The translations under genes and the position numbers were made by a program. Below, in pieces: positions 21,107 to 31,691 of a stretch of DNA of 64,000 nt. The stretch is from Magicicada septendecula (Eukaryota; Arthropoda; Insecta; Hemiptera; Cicadidae). Every line of letters starts with the position of its first letter. Positions within the stretch are counted from its first letter, which is position 1. The notes beneath the pieces were generated by a model, which did not search any database, was not told the origin of the DNA, and was given only the letters and a program-made list of their open reading frames with translations. Location: the NCBI GenBank assembly GCA_034769895.1, contig CM068367.1, forward strand, positions 85,985,654-86,049,653, read 5' to 3'.

Positions 21107-21985
21107 GACGCTCCAGGTGGTACCGGCAAGACATTTTTGATAAATCTTTTACTGGCCAAAATACGTTAAGAAAAAAAGATTGCCATAACAGTCGCATCTT
21201 CAGGAATAGCTGAAACTTTACTTCCTGGGGGAAAAACAGCACATTCCATGTTTAAAATACCAATAGAAGCAGAGCATATGGAAAATCCAGTCTGCAGTGT
21301 ATCAAAAAATAGTCATAAAGCCAAAGTATTACAAGATTGTGTCTTTGTAGTCTGGGACGAATGCACTATGGCAAACAAAATTTCAATCGAAGCCGTGAAC
21401 AGAACAATGCAAGACCTAAGAGGTAATACTCAATTATTTGGAGGAGTAACATTTTTATTCGCTGGAGATTGTAGGCAAATATTACCAGTTGTGACTAAAG
21501 GTACGCGAGCGGATGAAATTAACGCCTGTTTAAAACGTTCAGTACGTTGGAGACATTGTAAAAAGCTTCATTTAAAAGAAAACATGAGAGCACATTCAGC
21601 CGATTCAGAATTTAGCAAAATTCTCCTAGATGTAGGAGAGGGGAAGTGTCCAGAAGTGAATGATACTCATGATATAGAACTACCTGCCGGTCTTTGTCAG
21701 GTTGTGGCGGACACTGAAACTTTAATAAATAGTATTTATGATGATGTTCACAATCTCAATATAAAAGAAGATTCGTGGCTGTGTGAAAGATCAATTTTAG
21801 CACCAATGAATGACCAGGTTACTGCGCTTAATCAGCGCATTTTAGATAAGCTTCCTGGTGAATCACAAACATACCTTTCCATCAATACAGTTTGCAATCC
21901 GGATGAAGCTGTTAATTATCCAACAGAATTTTTAAACAGTATAACTGTGCCTGGTCTACCCTCTCACAAACTAGAACTTAAGATT
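21107..21985 (+). pseudogene. Helitron Pif1-like helicase, first part
   Basis: Walker A is DAPGGTGKTFL (from 21107). After an in-frame stop near 21168, the frame runs through SGIAETLLPGGKTAHSMF, VVWDECTMANK (Walker B with DE), and LFAGDCRQILPVVTKGTRAD, the classic Pif1-type helicase motifs. The domain unwinds donor DNA during transposition. It is interrupted at 21985, after HKLELKI, by element B, and continues at 36703. Confidence 0.9.
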
Positions 21986-23349
21986 TGTAGCGGGTCAATT
22001 TTTGGGTGTTTTCATTTTTCACAGTATGGAATGATTATATTTTTTATTGATTTCATTTTTGGGCGGGTTTGTCTAAAAGTTGTGAAAATTATTGTGTAAC
22101 GAAATTCATTCCATTATAACCGAACGCATGGCAACGTTATTTCCATTGTGTAACAGAACGGTGTTAAGAAACAGTTTGAAACAAAGGCATAGACGCAGTT
22201 GTTGTTGTGTAATGCGGCTGAAGAATTTGCACCTCCACAAATTTCTAAGAACTATGCGAGAGTGTGGCATTGCGCACCCATGCGCACGCCCAGCAGTGGC
22301 GCCTACCCAAGCGTTGACTAAAAACTCAAGATGGCCAGAGCGTAAAAAAATATTCATCGTCTCCTCCAAGACGTCCCGGAAACACTGCTAACGCCCCGCC
22401 TACTGTTAGTGACATCAGCAGAGCCAAAGCCAATATCGTACTTTGGTACCCGGAATATAACTTCCATATTCCATATATAAAATGGTTACCTAACAACAAC
22501 TGAGTATGAGCGACGAAAGCATAGTGGCAGTGAACAACAATTCCCGCCAGAGAAAGGAAGATGTACCTGTTACGTTCTCGGTGCCAGTCTACACTAGTCA
22601 GAGACGCGACACAGTCAACTAGAAGTCGACTCTATTAATAGACGCTAACAGTTTGGTTTAGGCCCCGGTCGGTGGCGCCTAACTCGATAATATCGTTAAT
22701 ACCGACCGGGACCCGAAGAATTAACGACTTTGTAAATTGTTGCATTGCAGTGATGATCTGATAACATTAATAACAGTGAATGGAACCGTAACAAAGCACG
22801 TGTTCGGTCGGTAGTGCGTATCCCCAATTACGATACAACTAAAACGAAATGCGCAAAGATTAACTATGGTGTTATTTGAATATAACTTTTTATGGGGGTT
22901 TTTGTTTGTATATTGTGTGAATGCGTGTGCGAGCAAAGCTGGGCTACTTTATAAATATAAGAAGTATATTATCAATGTAAGATGTATTTAACCTTCTCAA
23001 TACCTGTTTTGTTCTTGTGTGTCGTGGAGTAAGGAGGAGCTGGTTCAGTAAGTAAAGTGTTCATTTCATAACAAAAATGTGTTAGTCTAAGTTATTTCGT
23101 CATTACCACTGTCTTATTTCTGTGTTGAAAAAATTCGTCTAACGTTCCGGGATCTTCTGAATTATTAATTGGGTGGGGTCAGATTGCTAAATTGTCCGTT
23201 TTATTAAGGTAAAGTGAAAAGGTCTCCATATCTGTCCTTCAAAGATATAGGTGGCGACTCTGGGCTTCTGATGAAATTTCTGCAACAGGTAAGTCCTGGT
23301 AGTGTACTTTATTTATTTTATATTTTGGCGTATATGTTTTAACGTTACA
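21986..23349 (+). repeat. Element B LTR 1 (5')
   Basis: 1364 bp. It has one GTT fewer than the others in the GTTGTTG run near 22198 and a few further substitutions. Splice donor CAG/GTAAGT is at 23286-23294. The primer-binding site TGGCTCTCGCTGCCAGG starts at 23352. The open frames inside on both strands are not genes. Confidence 0.9.
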
Positions 23350-23582
23350 TTTGGCTCTCGCTGCCAGGATTTTCGTTTAATTGTAATGTTATACGAGATA
23401 GACCTATTTTAAGACACAGAAAATAGGATGTGGTAATGACGAATTTGTAAACAATATTTAGAGTACGTATTTACGTGTGAGTAGGTTATGTTTGTGTTGT
23501 GATTCACGGTAGTGTTAGGTGTTTGATTATAGAAAAGAAGTGGTTTTATATATAAAAAGTGTTGTATAAATAAACTTTAAAC

Positions 23583-24380
23583 ATGTCTCTAATACAAAGT
23601 AATGATATTGATTTTGCGTGGGATGAGTGGGAGAGTGAATTTCGAGGTGTTGTGGGTGAGATGACAGACGAGGAATGGGGTAATTTAGACGATAGGTTAA
23701 CGCGGATGGAAGAACAAGAAGAAGGAATATTTGCAGAAATCAATAAACATAGTGAGATGACCAATGACAAAGGTAAGATAGTTGAAATAACGGTGGTAGA
23801 AAATAAGACAATAAATAGGCCTAGTGATAATGGTGAGAGTGTGGGGGTGGTAAACAAAGATAGAGAGATAGACCAAGTTAACAAAAATAAAGTCGATCCG
23901 GTAGCAGATGATAAGGTAGGCCTAAGTAACGATGAGATTGAAGTGAGCGAGTCAGTTGTCATAGGTGGAGTTCGATGTAATAGCCAATTTGAAAAAGACT
24001 TTATGAGTCTGCTAGTTCAAGAGTTTGGTAAGTTGCACGCGAAGTTTGATAAACAAGAGGAGAAGTGGAAACGAGAGAGAGGTCAATTAAAGGAGAGTAG
24101 AGAAGTTGAATCAAAACAGGTAAGTGGTACCAATATTATTAGTGATAGTGAAGAAATAATTAACCAGGTGAGTGATAACGATAATGAGTTAATAAATCAC
24201 AGTGACAAAATAGTGGAAGAAATAGTGTTGAATAGTGGAGATAATTATGATGGTTACAATTTTGAGGTAAGTGGTGATGTTGATATAATTAATTCCAGTG
24301 ATGTAATAATGTTAAATAATAATAATGAAGTATTGGATAGCGGTGAGATAGAGATAGTGAGTGAGAGAGAGAGAAAGTAA
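23583..24380 (+). CDS. Element B Gag-like ORF, N-terminal part (body 1), 265 aa
   Basis: Acidic, coiled-coil-like protein starting MSLIQSNDIDFAWDEWESEF, with FEKDFMSLLVQEFGKLHAKF followed by DKQEEKWKRERG. It ends at TAA inside a GAGAGAGAGAAAG run. Element A is open across the equivalent SERENAICSNEVV place, so a slip in the GA run probably separated this ORF from the next one (24446). No enzyme motif. Function unknown; Gag-derived is the best guess from the link with A. Confidence 0.6.
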   Translation: MSLIQSNDIDFAWDEWESEFRGVVGEMTDEEWGNLDDRLTRMEEQEEGIFAEINKHSEMTNDKGKIVEITVVENKTINRPSDNGESVGVVNKDREIDQVNKNKVDPVADDKVGLSNDEIEVSESVVIGGVRCNSQFEKDFMSLLVQEFGKLHAKFDKQEEKWKRERGQLKESREVESKQVSGTNIISDSEEIINQVSDNDNELINHSDKIVEEIVLNSGDNYDGYNFEVSGDVDIINSSDVIMLNNNNEVLDSGEIEIVSERERK

Positions 24381-24445
24381 TAGATTGTAAAGGCGTAGTA
24401 ATTAATGTTGATGAGTTAGATAATGAGTGGAAAGAGAGTTATATT

Positions 24446-25015
24446 GTGGGTATGAAACAGGGGGCAAATTTTTATGGGGTTAAATGTGAAGCAGAGACTT
24501 CACAATTGTTGATGGAGGACAAGAGTTCCTCAATAGTTTTTGTAGAAGACGAGAGTTCTTCAGAAGGTAAAATAAGTTTTTTGTGTTTATCTGGTAGAGC
24601 CAGACGGTATTCAAATGATTTTGTGGTATTGCCCTCTGCATGGAATGGGAGAGTTCAGTGTGGTTATGAGAGATGTTGTAAAGAAAGAGAGAGAGAAATA
24701 AAAATTTTTGAGGTTAATAGAGGGTATGAAATGTTGGTGCAGGTGTTAGATATGGAGAGAGAGGATGAAAGAGAGAGAGAGGAATATCTGAATAACACTG
24801 TTATAAATAATGATAAAATAATTGATTTGGTATTTAGAAAAACTACTGACGGAGACTGGATAAAATTAATTGATCATGACAGGTTGTATGGAATGATAAA
24901 TGGTATGATGAATTTAGAAATAATGGTTCATGAAGATAATAATCATAAATTCAAGATAAATAAAAATCATTTAGTCTATAAATATGTGAGATATCTTTTT
25001 GACGATGGAGGCTAA
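24446..25015 (+). CDS. Element B Gag-like ORF, C-terminal part (body 1), 189 aa
   Basis: Homologous to the end of the element A protein: VDELDNEWKE upstream of the start (A: VDELEKEWRE), FVVLPSAWNGRVQCG (A: FVPSAWSEIVQGG) and the last residues FDDGG (A: YDDGG). The frame is open upstream of the nominal start, to about 24365, so it is the continuation of the 23583 ORF after a small indel. No zinc finger. Probably the capsid-like end of a shortened Gag. Confidence 0.6.
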   Translation: MGMKQGANFYGVKCEAETSQLLMEDKSSSIVFVEDESSSEGKISFLCLSGRARRYSNDFVVLPSAWNGRVQCGYERCCKEREREIKIFEVNRGYEMLVQVLDMEREDEREREEYLNNTVINNDKIIDLVFRKTTDGDWIKLIDHDRLYGMINGMMNLEIMVHEDNNHKFKINKNHLVYKYVRYLFDDGG

Positions 25016-28000
25016 ACCATAAAACAATAAAGGACAGTTAAATATTTTGTTTTAGGGGGTTTGACTTGGCTGATTTGAACATTGAGACGTGATAACTGAA
25101 TAAATAATGAATCAGATTTGTAAATAAATATTTAGTGAGTTTAATTGTATGTGTTGTGGTTAAGTGGACAGTGTATGTAGGTAATTAATTGTTGTAATGA
25201 TATTTTGCAATTTAAAGAAATAATAAAATTAATTTTGAAAACAGTAATTGAATAATAACAGTTGTTGATGGTAATGAATTCTGTATTGTTAATAATTAAT
25301 TTAATTAAAACAATTTGATATATTTTAAATATTTTAATTGATTATGTAAATGTCAATTAATTAATTTTTTTTCTGAATGTAATTTATTGTACGAGACAGA
25401 AATTTGGTAATGAATGATGAGTTGTTGGATTTAAACTAATTTTGTGTAAAATGTTTCAGAGATGATGGTGATTAAGTTTTGGGTGTATGTCATGTTAAAT
25501 GGATTGTAAGTAGAAAAAATTTTATAATCATGTATAATAAAAATGTTTAGAGGAGTGATGGAGATGTTAGTTCAATAATGAGATTATTTGAAATAATTTT
25601 GTTTAATAAAAAAGGATAATTAAAAAAATGTTAATCACAACTGAAAGGTATATAATGATTTTAATAATGAATTTTGAAAATTTTAAGAAAGTTAAACGGT
25701 AAAAGGTTATGAATGGGTTGAATGGTTGTTGATGAAAATATTATGATAATGTATATAAAATTGTTAATTAATTGATTAACTATTAAGTGGCTATTGCGGG
25801 GGTGGCCTGTGCTCTCGCAAGTAGCGAAATGGGTTTGGGGTAACAGTGAGTGTTACCTCCATCGGAGGCCAAAATGGCGATAAATGTGCGGCACACCTTA
25901 TCCGTGTAAAGTAAAAATTTTACACATATTACTAAATGACCGTGTCGCACATAATAGTCTTGATGTATAACAGGCAGTGAAATGAAAGTGTAGATTTCCT
26001 CGACTTTTCGGGCGGTTACTGTCTTACCAGCACTAACCGTGGTTTTGGCTAGCGGCCAGCTATGGTCATACCAAGTCCCTTGACCATAGCTGACTTGAAA
26101 TTGGTACAGATTTGAAATTCATTGGGGGGTGACAATTAGAGGAAATCTCCCGGAACTATGGAACAGCGGCTGCCACTCTGCCCGCTTTGGGGTAGCAAGA
26201 AAGGTGGTAGATCCGTCTTAAGGGTGTATAAATATAACAAGAACATGATGATGTTCGTAACGTTTAAAACTTAATAGCGGAAGCAGAGGCACGGAGAGGT
26301 AAAACCTGCTCCAAAATATACAGTCTCTGTGGAAGCGAAAAGGCGCCACAGTCTTACATAATTTGAAAGTGTGTGTGGCTGGGAGGTGACGCAAAGGAGT
26401 CACGAATGTAAATTTTATAACATAACATTTTTTATTCAAAGTTTGATCAAACAAAAATGCTTGCGCTCTGTTCAATTAACTAGCTGCTCAAATATTTAAT
26501 ATGAGGTGTTCATTACATGCTATAATTTTAAGTGTATTATTTTATTGTTGTCTGTTAGATAGGCATTGATAAGAATATGTGTTTTCATGATATGTGTATG
26601 CTTTAGATTAAGCCAATAATTATACACCTGGCAGGCAATCAACATAATAGAAGTAAGTATTGATAATGTATTTCATGTAATTTGTTCAATTTGAGATGTG
26701 TTTTAATCATGTTAGGATATCAGCTGATCAGCAATAATACGTCACTGGTATATTAGTTATAAATGTTTTAAGTAATTGATGTTCAATGTAATGTTTGAGG
26801 TATTACAGATATTTTAAAGTAATGATAAAAATAATGTGCTACAATGAGAAATAAAGTAACGATTTGTGAAATCTAATAAGAGATAGTTTTTTGGGTGATA
26901 AATATTTTGTGGGCATACAGATCTGTCCCAATTGAAATCAAAGTTGAATTTGAAATAGTAGAGATGAATATGATGTAAGGTTGTTTTGAAGTAAGGTATG
27001 TTGTAGAATTTTAAGTAGTATTGATGTTGACACAGGAGTAATGGAGAATAATTGTAGAGTTCTGAATGATATATTTATGTTTATAATTAAGGAGGTTATT
27101 TTATTGTATTTGTAGTAAGGTAATGCGATTGAGATTTTTGGGGATGGCAATTTTGTATTAGAGGGTAGTGTAATGTAGGAGTTCGCAACAAAATATGTTG
27201 GGACAGGAATTGGTATCGATTTTAGTGAGGAGGGGCCGCCTTAGGTAGAATCCAGGCCGCCAAATAAGGGAATTGAGTTTTGGGTAAGGGAAACACGTAT
27301 CCTATGTACAAAGGGTTAGAGAGTATTTTTTTTATATATGTAGAGAAGGTAGCGATTTGTGTTAAATGATAAGTTGGGGTTAGAGTGTTTTGGGATAGAG
27401 ATGGGTGTCATGATAATTGAAGTGGATGAATATTAGAGTCAGAGGGAGAAAGATAATATATCCATACAGATCTAATACAGTTAATGAGAATAAATAATTT
27501 ACATCACCCACAGTAGATTAACGTAAGATTGTTGAATAAAGAGAGAGATTGATAATAAAGATATAAAAGCTTTTATTTTAAACCAGTGACAGAATTTTGA
27601 TAAAATTTGAAAATAATGTAAAATTAAGAATTGTTTGTTTTAAATAATTTAAATATCAAGTTGATGATTATTTATATTAATATTTGTTTATTTTAAATAT
27701 TTTGTTTTATTATGTTTGTATTTCAAGTTAGGATATTACAGATGTTCAGTGTATTTTCTGAACGCATACATAACACATGTAGGTCAAGGGTTTTGGACTT
27801 GACCTAGTTACGATGAGCTGATGGGGTCATATGCCTACTAAGCTTGTATAGTAGGAAGTCAATTTTAATTTGTTTGTTTAATTAATTCGAACCAATATTT
27901 AAATAATTTTGCATATGAGGGAAACATTTAAATAAATTTAAAAATGTTTTTTGAATTTTATTTTGTTTGGAATTTTAAATTTTTTGAAGAAAAGAAAAAA

Positions 28001-28607
28001 AAATGATGTTTCGCCTGCCAGCGAATGCATATTTTAGGTAGTGATTGTTTTATTATGTGTGTATTTACCATGTTTAGTTTACTGATTTTTTGTACTGCAC
28101 TGTATTGTTAGACTAAGACATGTTAGATTAAGGATTTGTTCAAGTAGAAGAAACGCTTAAATTAAGTCATTCCAAAAGAAAAAGAAAAAAAAATGAAGAG
28201 AATTTTTTTTTTGATAAAATATTATTTTGAATTTTTAAAATTTTTATAAATCTTAAAAGAGAATTTTTCAGTTTTATTATGTGTAAGTCAACATGTAATG
28301 AGAGTGTGTGTGAGCCCAGTATTTGCTAAAGGCAGCCCAGCTTTCATAAAAGGGGATCCATATCGGTGGAGGATCTGGCATACTCTGAGCCAGGGATTGA
28401 GGGTTTTGCGGGGGTAGCATGCTAGAAGGTGAGGTGCGCTGTGGTACGAGTCTGTTTGATTTCTCGGTGTTGGGATCTCTTACGGAGAAGTCCAGTGATC
28501 TCGTTCAGATGAGTCCATAGTCGCTGAGCCAGGGGGGTCGTGTACCCATGAGATTAAGAACCAGGGGGTTGTTGGCACCAGTTCCTCACCCGTCCTCTTC
28601 GGGTTTG
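25016..28607 (+). other. Element B non-coding body 1
   Basis: No gene. It contains, in order: an AT-rich stretch, a structured RNA region (25830-26410), AT-rich sequence, the A-like block 27190-27480, the hairpin TAGGTCAAG/CTTGACCTA (27780-27806), and the shared pre-LTR block from about 28300. Confidence 0.75.
25884..26403 (+). other. Structured RNA domain with three-stem module (body 1)
   Basis: Outer stem P1 is AGATTTCCTC (25992-26001) with GAGGAAATCT (26139-26148). Hairpin P2 is CGGTTA (26013-26018) with TAACCG (26034-26039). Hairpin P3 is AGCTATGGTCA (26058-26068) with TGACCATAGCT (26081-26091). Conserved joints are TTTTCGGG before P2 and ATTGGTACAGATTTGAAATT after P3. Further stems nearby are ATGTGCGGCAC/GTGTCGCACAT (25884-25894/25942-25952) and GTGAC/GTCAC (26386/26399). 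The same architecture with different stem sequences occurs in element C. Confidence 0.7.
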
Positions 28608-28658
28608 TCGATGAGATTTCTTCTGTTGTGAACAGCAGAATTCTCATCGAGGGGGTAT
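28608..28658 (+). promoter_or_regulatory. Element B pre-LTR hairpin and polypurine tract (body 1)
   Basis: TCGATGAGA pairs with TCTCATCGA (28608-28650), followed by GAGGGGG before the middle LTR. Compared with A and C (CAATGAGA/TCTCATTG), an A-U pair has become G-C on both sides. Confidence 0.7.
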
Positions 28659-30025
28659 TGTAGCGGGTCAATTTTTGGGTGTTTTCATTTTCACAGTATG
28701 GAATGATTATATTTTTTATTGATTTCATTTTTGGGCGGGTTTGTCTAAAAGTTGTGAAAATTATTGTGTAACGAAATTCATTCCATTATAACCGAACGCA
28801 TGGCAACGTTATTTCCATTGTGTAACAGAACGGTGTTAAGAAATAGTTTGAAACAAAGGCATAGACGCAGTTGTTGTTGTTGTGTAATGCGGCTGAAGAA
28901 TTTGCACCTCCACAAATTTCTAAGAACTATGCGAGAGTGTGGCATTGCGCACCCATGCGCATGCCCAGCAGGGGCACCTACCCAAGCGATGACTAAAAAC
29001 TCAAGATGGCCAGAGCGTAAAAAAATATTCGTCGTCTTCTCCAAGACGTCCCGGAAACACTGCTAACGCCCCCGCCTACTGTTAGTGACATCAGCAGAGC
29101 CAAAGCCAATATCGTACTTTGGTACCCGGAATATAACTTCCATATTCCATATATAAAATGGTTACCTAACAACAACTGAGTATGAGCGACGAAAGCATAG
29201 TGGCAGTGAACAACAATTCCCGCCAGAGAAAGGAAGATGTACCTGTTACGTTCTCGGTGCCAGTCTACACTAGTCAGAGACGCGACACAGTCAACTAGAA
29301 GTCGACTCTATTAATAGACGCTAACAGTTTGGTTTAGGCCCCGGTCGGTGGCGCCTAACTCGATAATATCGTTAATACCGACCGGGACCCGAAGAATTAA
29401 CGACTTTGTAAATTGTTGCATTGCAGTGATGATCTGATAACATTAATAACAGTGAATGGAACCGTAACAAAGCACGTGTTCGGTCGGTAGTGCGTATCCC
29501 CAATTACGATACAACTAAAACGAAATGCGCAAAGATTAACTATGGTGTTATTTGAATATAACTTTTTATGGGGGTTTTTGTTTGTATATTGTGTGAATGC
29601 GTGTGCGAGCAAAGCTGGGCTACTTTATAAATATAAGAAGTATATTATCAATGTAAGATGTATTTAACCTTCTCAATACCTGTTTTGTTCTTGTGTGTCG
29701 TGGAGTAAGGAGGAGCTGGTTCAGTAAGTAAAGTGTTCATTTCATAACAAAAATGTGTTAGTCTAAGTTATTTCGTCATTACCACTGTCTTATTTCTGTG
29801 TTGAAAAAATTCGTCTAACGTTCCGGGATCTTCTGAATTATTAATTGGGTGGGGTCAGATTGCTAAATTGTCCGTTTTATTAAGGTAAAGTGAAAAGGTC
29901 TCCATATCTGTCCTTCAAAGATATAGGTGGCGACTCTGGGCTTCTGATGAAATTTCTGCAACAGGTAAGTCCTGGTAGTGTACTTTATTTATTTTATATT
30001 TTGGCGTATATGTTTTAACGTTACA
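28659..30025 (+). repeat. Element B LTR 2 (middle)
   Basis: 1367 bp. It serves as the 3' LTR of body 1 and the 5' LTR of body 2. It matches LTR 3 more closely than LTR 1 (for example the longer GTT run). Confidence 0.92.
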
Positions 30026-30258
30026 TTTGGCTCTCGCTGCCAGGATTTTCGTTTAATTGTAATGTTATACGAGATAGACCTATTTTAAGACACAGAAAAT
30101 AGGATGTGGTAATGACGAATTTGTAAACAATATTTAGAGTACGTATTTACGTGTGAGTAGGTTATGTTTGTGTTGTGATTCACGGTAGTGTTAGGTGTTT
30201 GATTATAGAAAAGAAGTGGTTTTATATATAAAAAGTGTTGTATAAATAAACTTTAAAC

Positions 30259-31056
30259 ATGTCTCTAATACAAAGTAATGATATTGATTTTGCGTGGGAT
30301 GAGTGGGAGAGTGAATTTCGAGGTGTTGTGGGTGAGATGACAGACGAGGAATGGGGTAATTTAGACGATAGGTTAACGCGGATGGAAGAACAAGAAGAAG
30401 GAATATTTGCAGAAATCAATAAACATAGTGAGATGACCAATGACAAAGGTAAGATAGTTGAAATAACGGTGGTAGAAAATAAGACAATAAATAGGCCTAG
30501 TGATAATGGTGAGAGTGTGGGGGTGGTAAACAAAGATAGAGAGATAGACCAAGTTAACAAAAATAAAGTCGATCCGGTAGCAGATGATAAGGTAGGCCTA
30601 AGTAACGATGAGATTGAAGTGAGCGAGTCAGTTGTCATAGGTGGAGTTCGATGTAATAGCCAATTTGAAAAAGACTTTATGAGTCTGCTAGTTCAAGAGT
30701 TTGGTAAGTTGCACGCGAAGTTTGATAAACAAGAGGAGAAGTGGAAACGAGAGAGAGGTCAATTAAAGGAGAGTAGAGAAGTTGAATCAAAACAGGTAAG
30801 TGGTACCAATATTATTAGTGATAGTGAAGAAATAATTAACCAGGTGAGTGATAACGATAATGAGTTAATAAATCACAGTGACAAAATAGTGGAAGAAATA
30901 GTGTTGAATAGTGGAGATAATTATGATGGTTACAATTTTGAGGTAAGTGGTGATGTTGATATAATTAATTCCAGTGATGTAATAATGTTAAATAATAATA
31001 ATGAAGTATTGGATAGCGGTGAGATAGAGATAGTGAGTGAGAGAGAGAGAAAGTAA
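30259..31056 (+). CDS. Element B Gag-like ORF, N-terminal part (body 2), 265 aa
   Basis: Translates to the same 265 residues as 23583-24380, including the same premature end in the GA run. The break therefore predates the duplication of the body. Confidence 0.6.
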   Translation: MSLIQSNDIDFAWDEWESEFRGVVGEMTDEEWGNLDDRLTRMEEQEEGIFAEINKHSEMTNDKGKIVEITVVENKTINRPSDNGESVGVVNKDREIDQVNKNKVDPVADDKVGLSNDEIEVSESVVIGGVRCNSQFEKDFMSLLVQEFGKLHAKFDKQEEKWKRERGQLKESREVESKQVSGTNIISDSEEIINQVSDNDNELINHSDKIVEEIVLNSGDNYDGYNFEVSGDVDIINSSDVIMLNNNNEVLDSGEIEIVSERERK

Positions 31057-31121
31057 TAGATTGTAAAGGCGTAGTAATTAATGTTGATGAGTTAGATAAT
31101 GAGTGGAAAGAGAGTTATATT

Positions 31122-31691
31122 GTGGGTATGAAACAGGGGGCAAATTTTTATGGGGTTAAATGTGAAGCAGAGACTTCACAATTGTTGATGGAGGACAAGA
31201 GTTCCTCAATAGTTTTTGTAGAAGACGAGAGTTCTTCAGAAGGTAAAATAAGTTTTTTGTGTTTATCTGGTAGAGCCAGACGGTATTCAAATGATTTTGT
31301 GGTATTGCCCTCTGCATGGAATGGGAGAGTTCAGTGTGGTTATGAGAGATGTTGTAAAGAAAGAGAGAGAGAAATAAAAATTTTTGAGGTTAATAGAGGG
31401 TATGAAATGTTGGTGCAGGTGTTAGATATGGAGAGAGAGGATGAAAGAGAGAGAGAGGAATATCTGAATAACACTGTTATAAATAATGATAAAATAATTG
31501 ATTTGGTATTTAGAAAAACTACTGACGGAGACTGGATAAAATTAATTGATCATGACAGGTTGTATGGAATGATAAATGGTATGATGAATTTAGAAATAAT
31601 GGTTCATGAAGATAATAATCATAAATTCAAGATAAATAAAAATCATTTAGTCTATAAATATGTGAGATATCTTTTTGACGATGGAGGCTAA
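31122..31691 (+). CDS. Element B Gag-like ORF, C-terminal part (body 2), 189 aa
   Basis: Same protein as 24446-25015, ending FDDGG. The absence of differences between the copies points to very recent duplication or gene conversion. Confidence 0.6.
   Translation: MGMKQGANFYGVKCEAETSQLLMEDKSSSIVFVEDESSSEGKISFLCLSGRARRYSNDFVVLPSAWNGRVQCGYERCCKEREREIKIFEVNRGYEMLVQVLDMEREDEREREEYLNNTVINNDKIIDLVFRKTTDGDWIKLIDHDRLYGMINGMMNLEIMVHEDNNHKFKINKNHLVYKYVRYLFDDGG

Noticed and set aside
25992-26148. Hammerhead or other known self-cleaving ribozyme in the B/C module
   Set aside because: No CUGAUGA/GAAA core or other known ribozyme consensus was found. The junction is kept as an unknown RNA.
26218-26475. 85-codon minus ORF present in both B bodies
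   Set aside because: Falls in the structured RNA region. It is conserved only because the bodies are duplicates.
28764-29066. Cys-rich 100-codon ORF repeated in each B LTR
   Set aside because: LTR sequence; varies by a GTT repeat between copies and has no coding signature.
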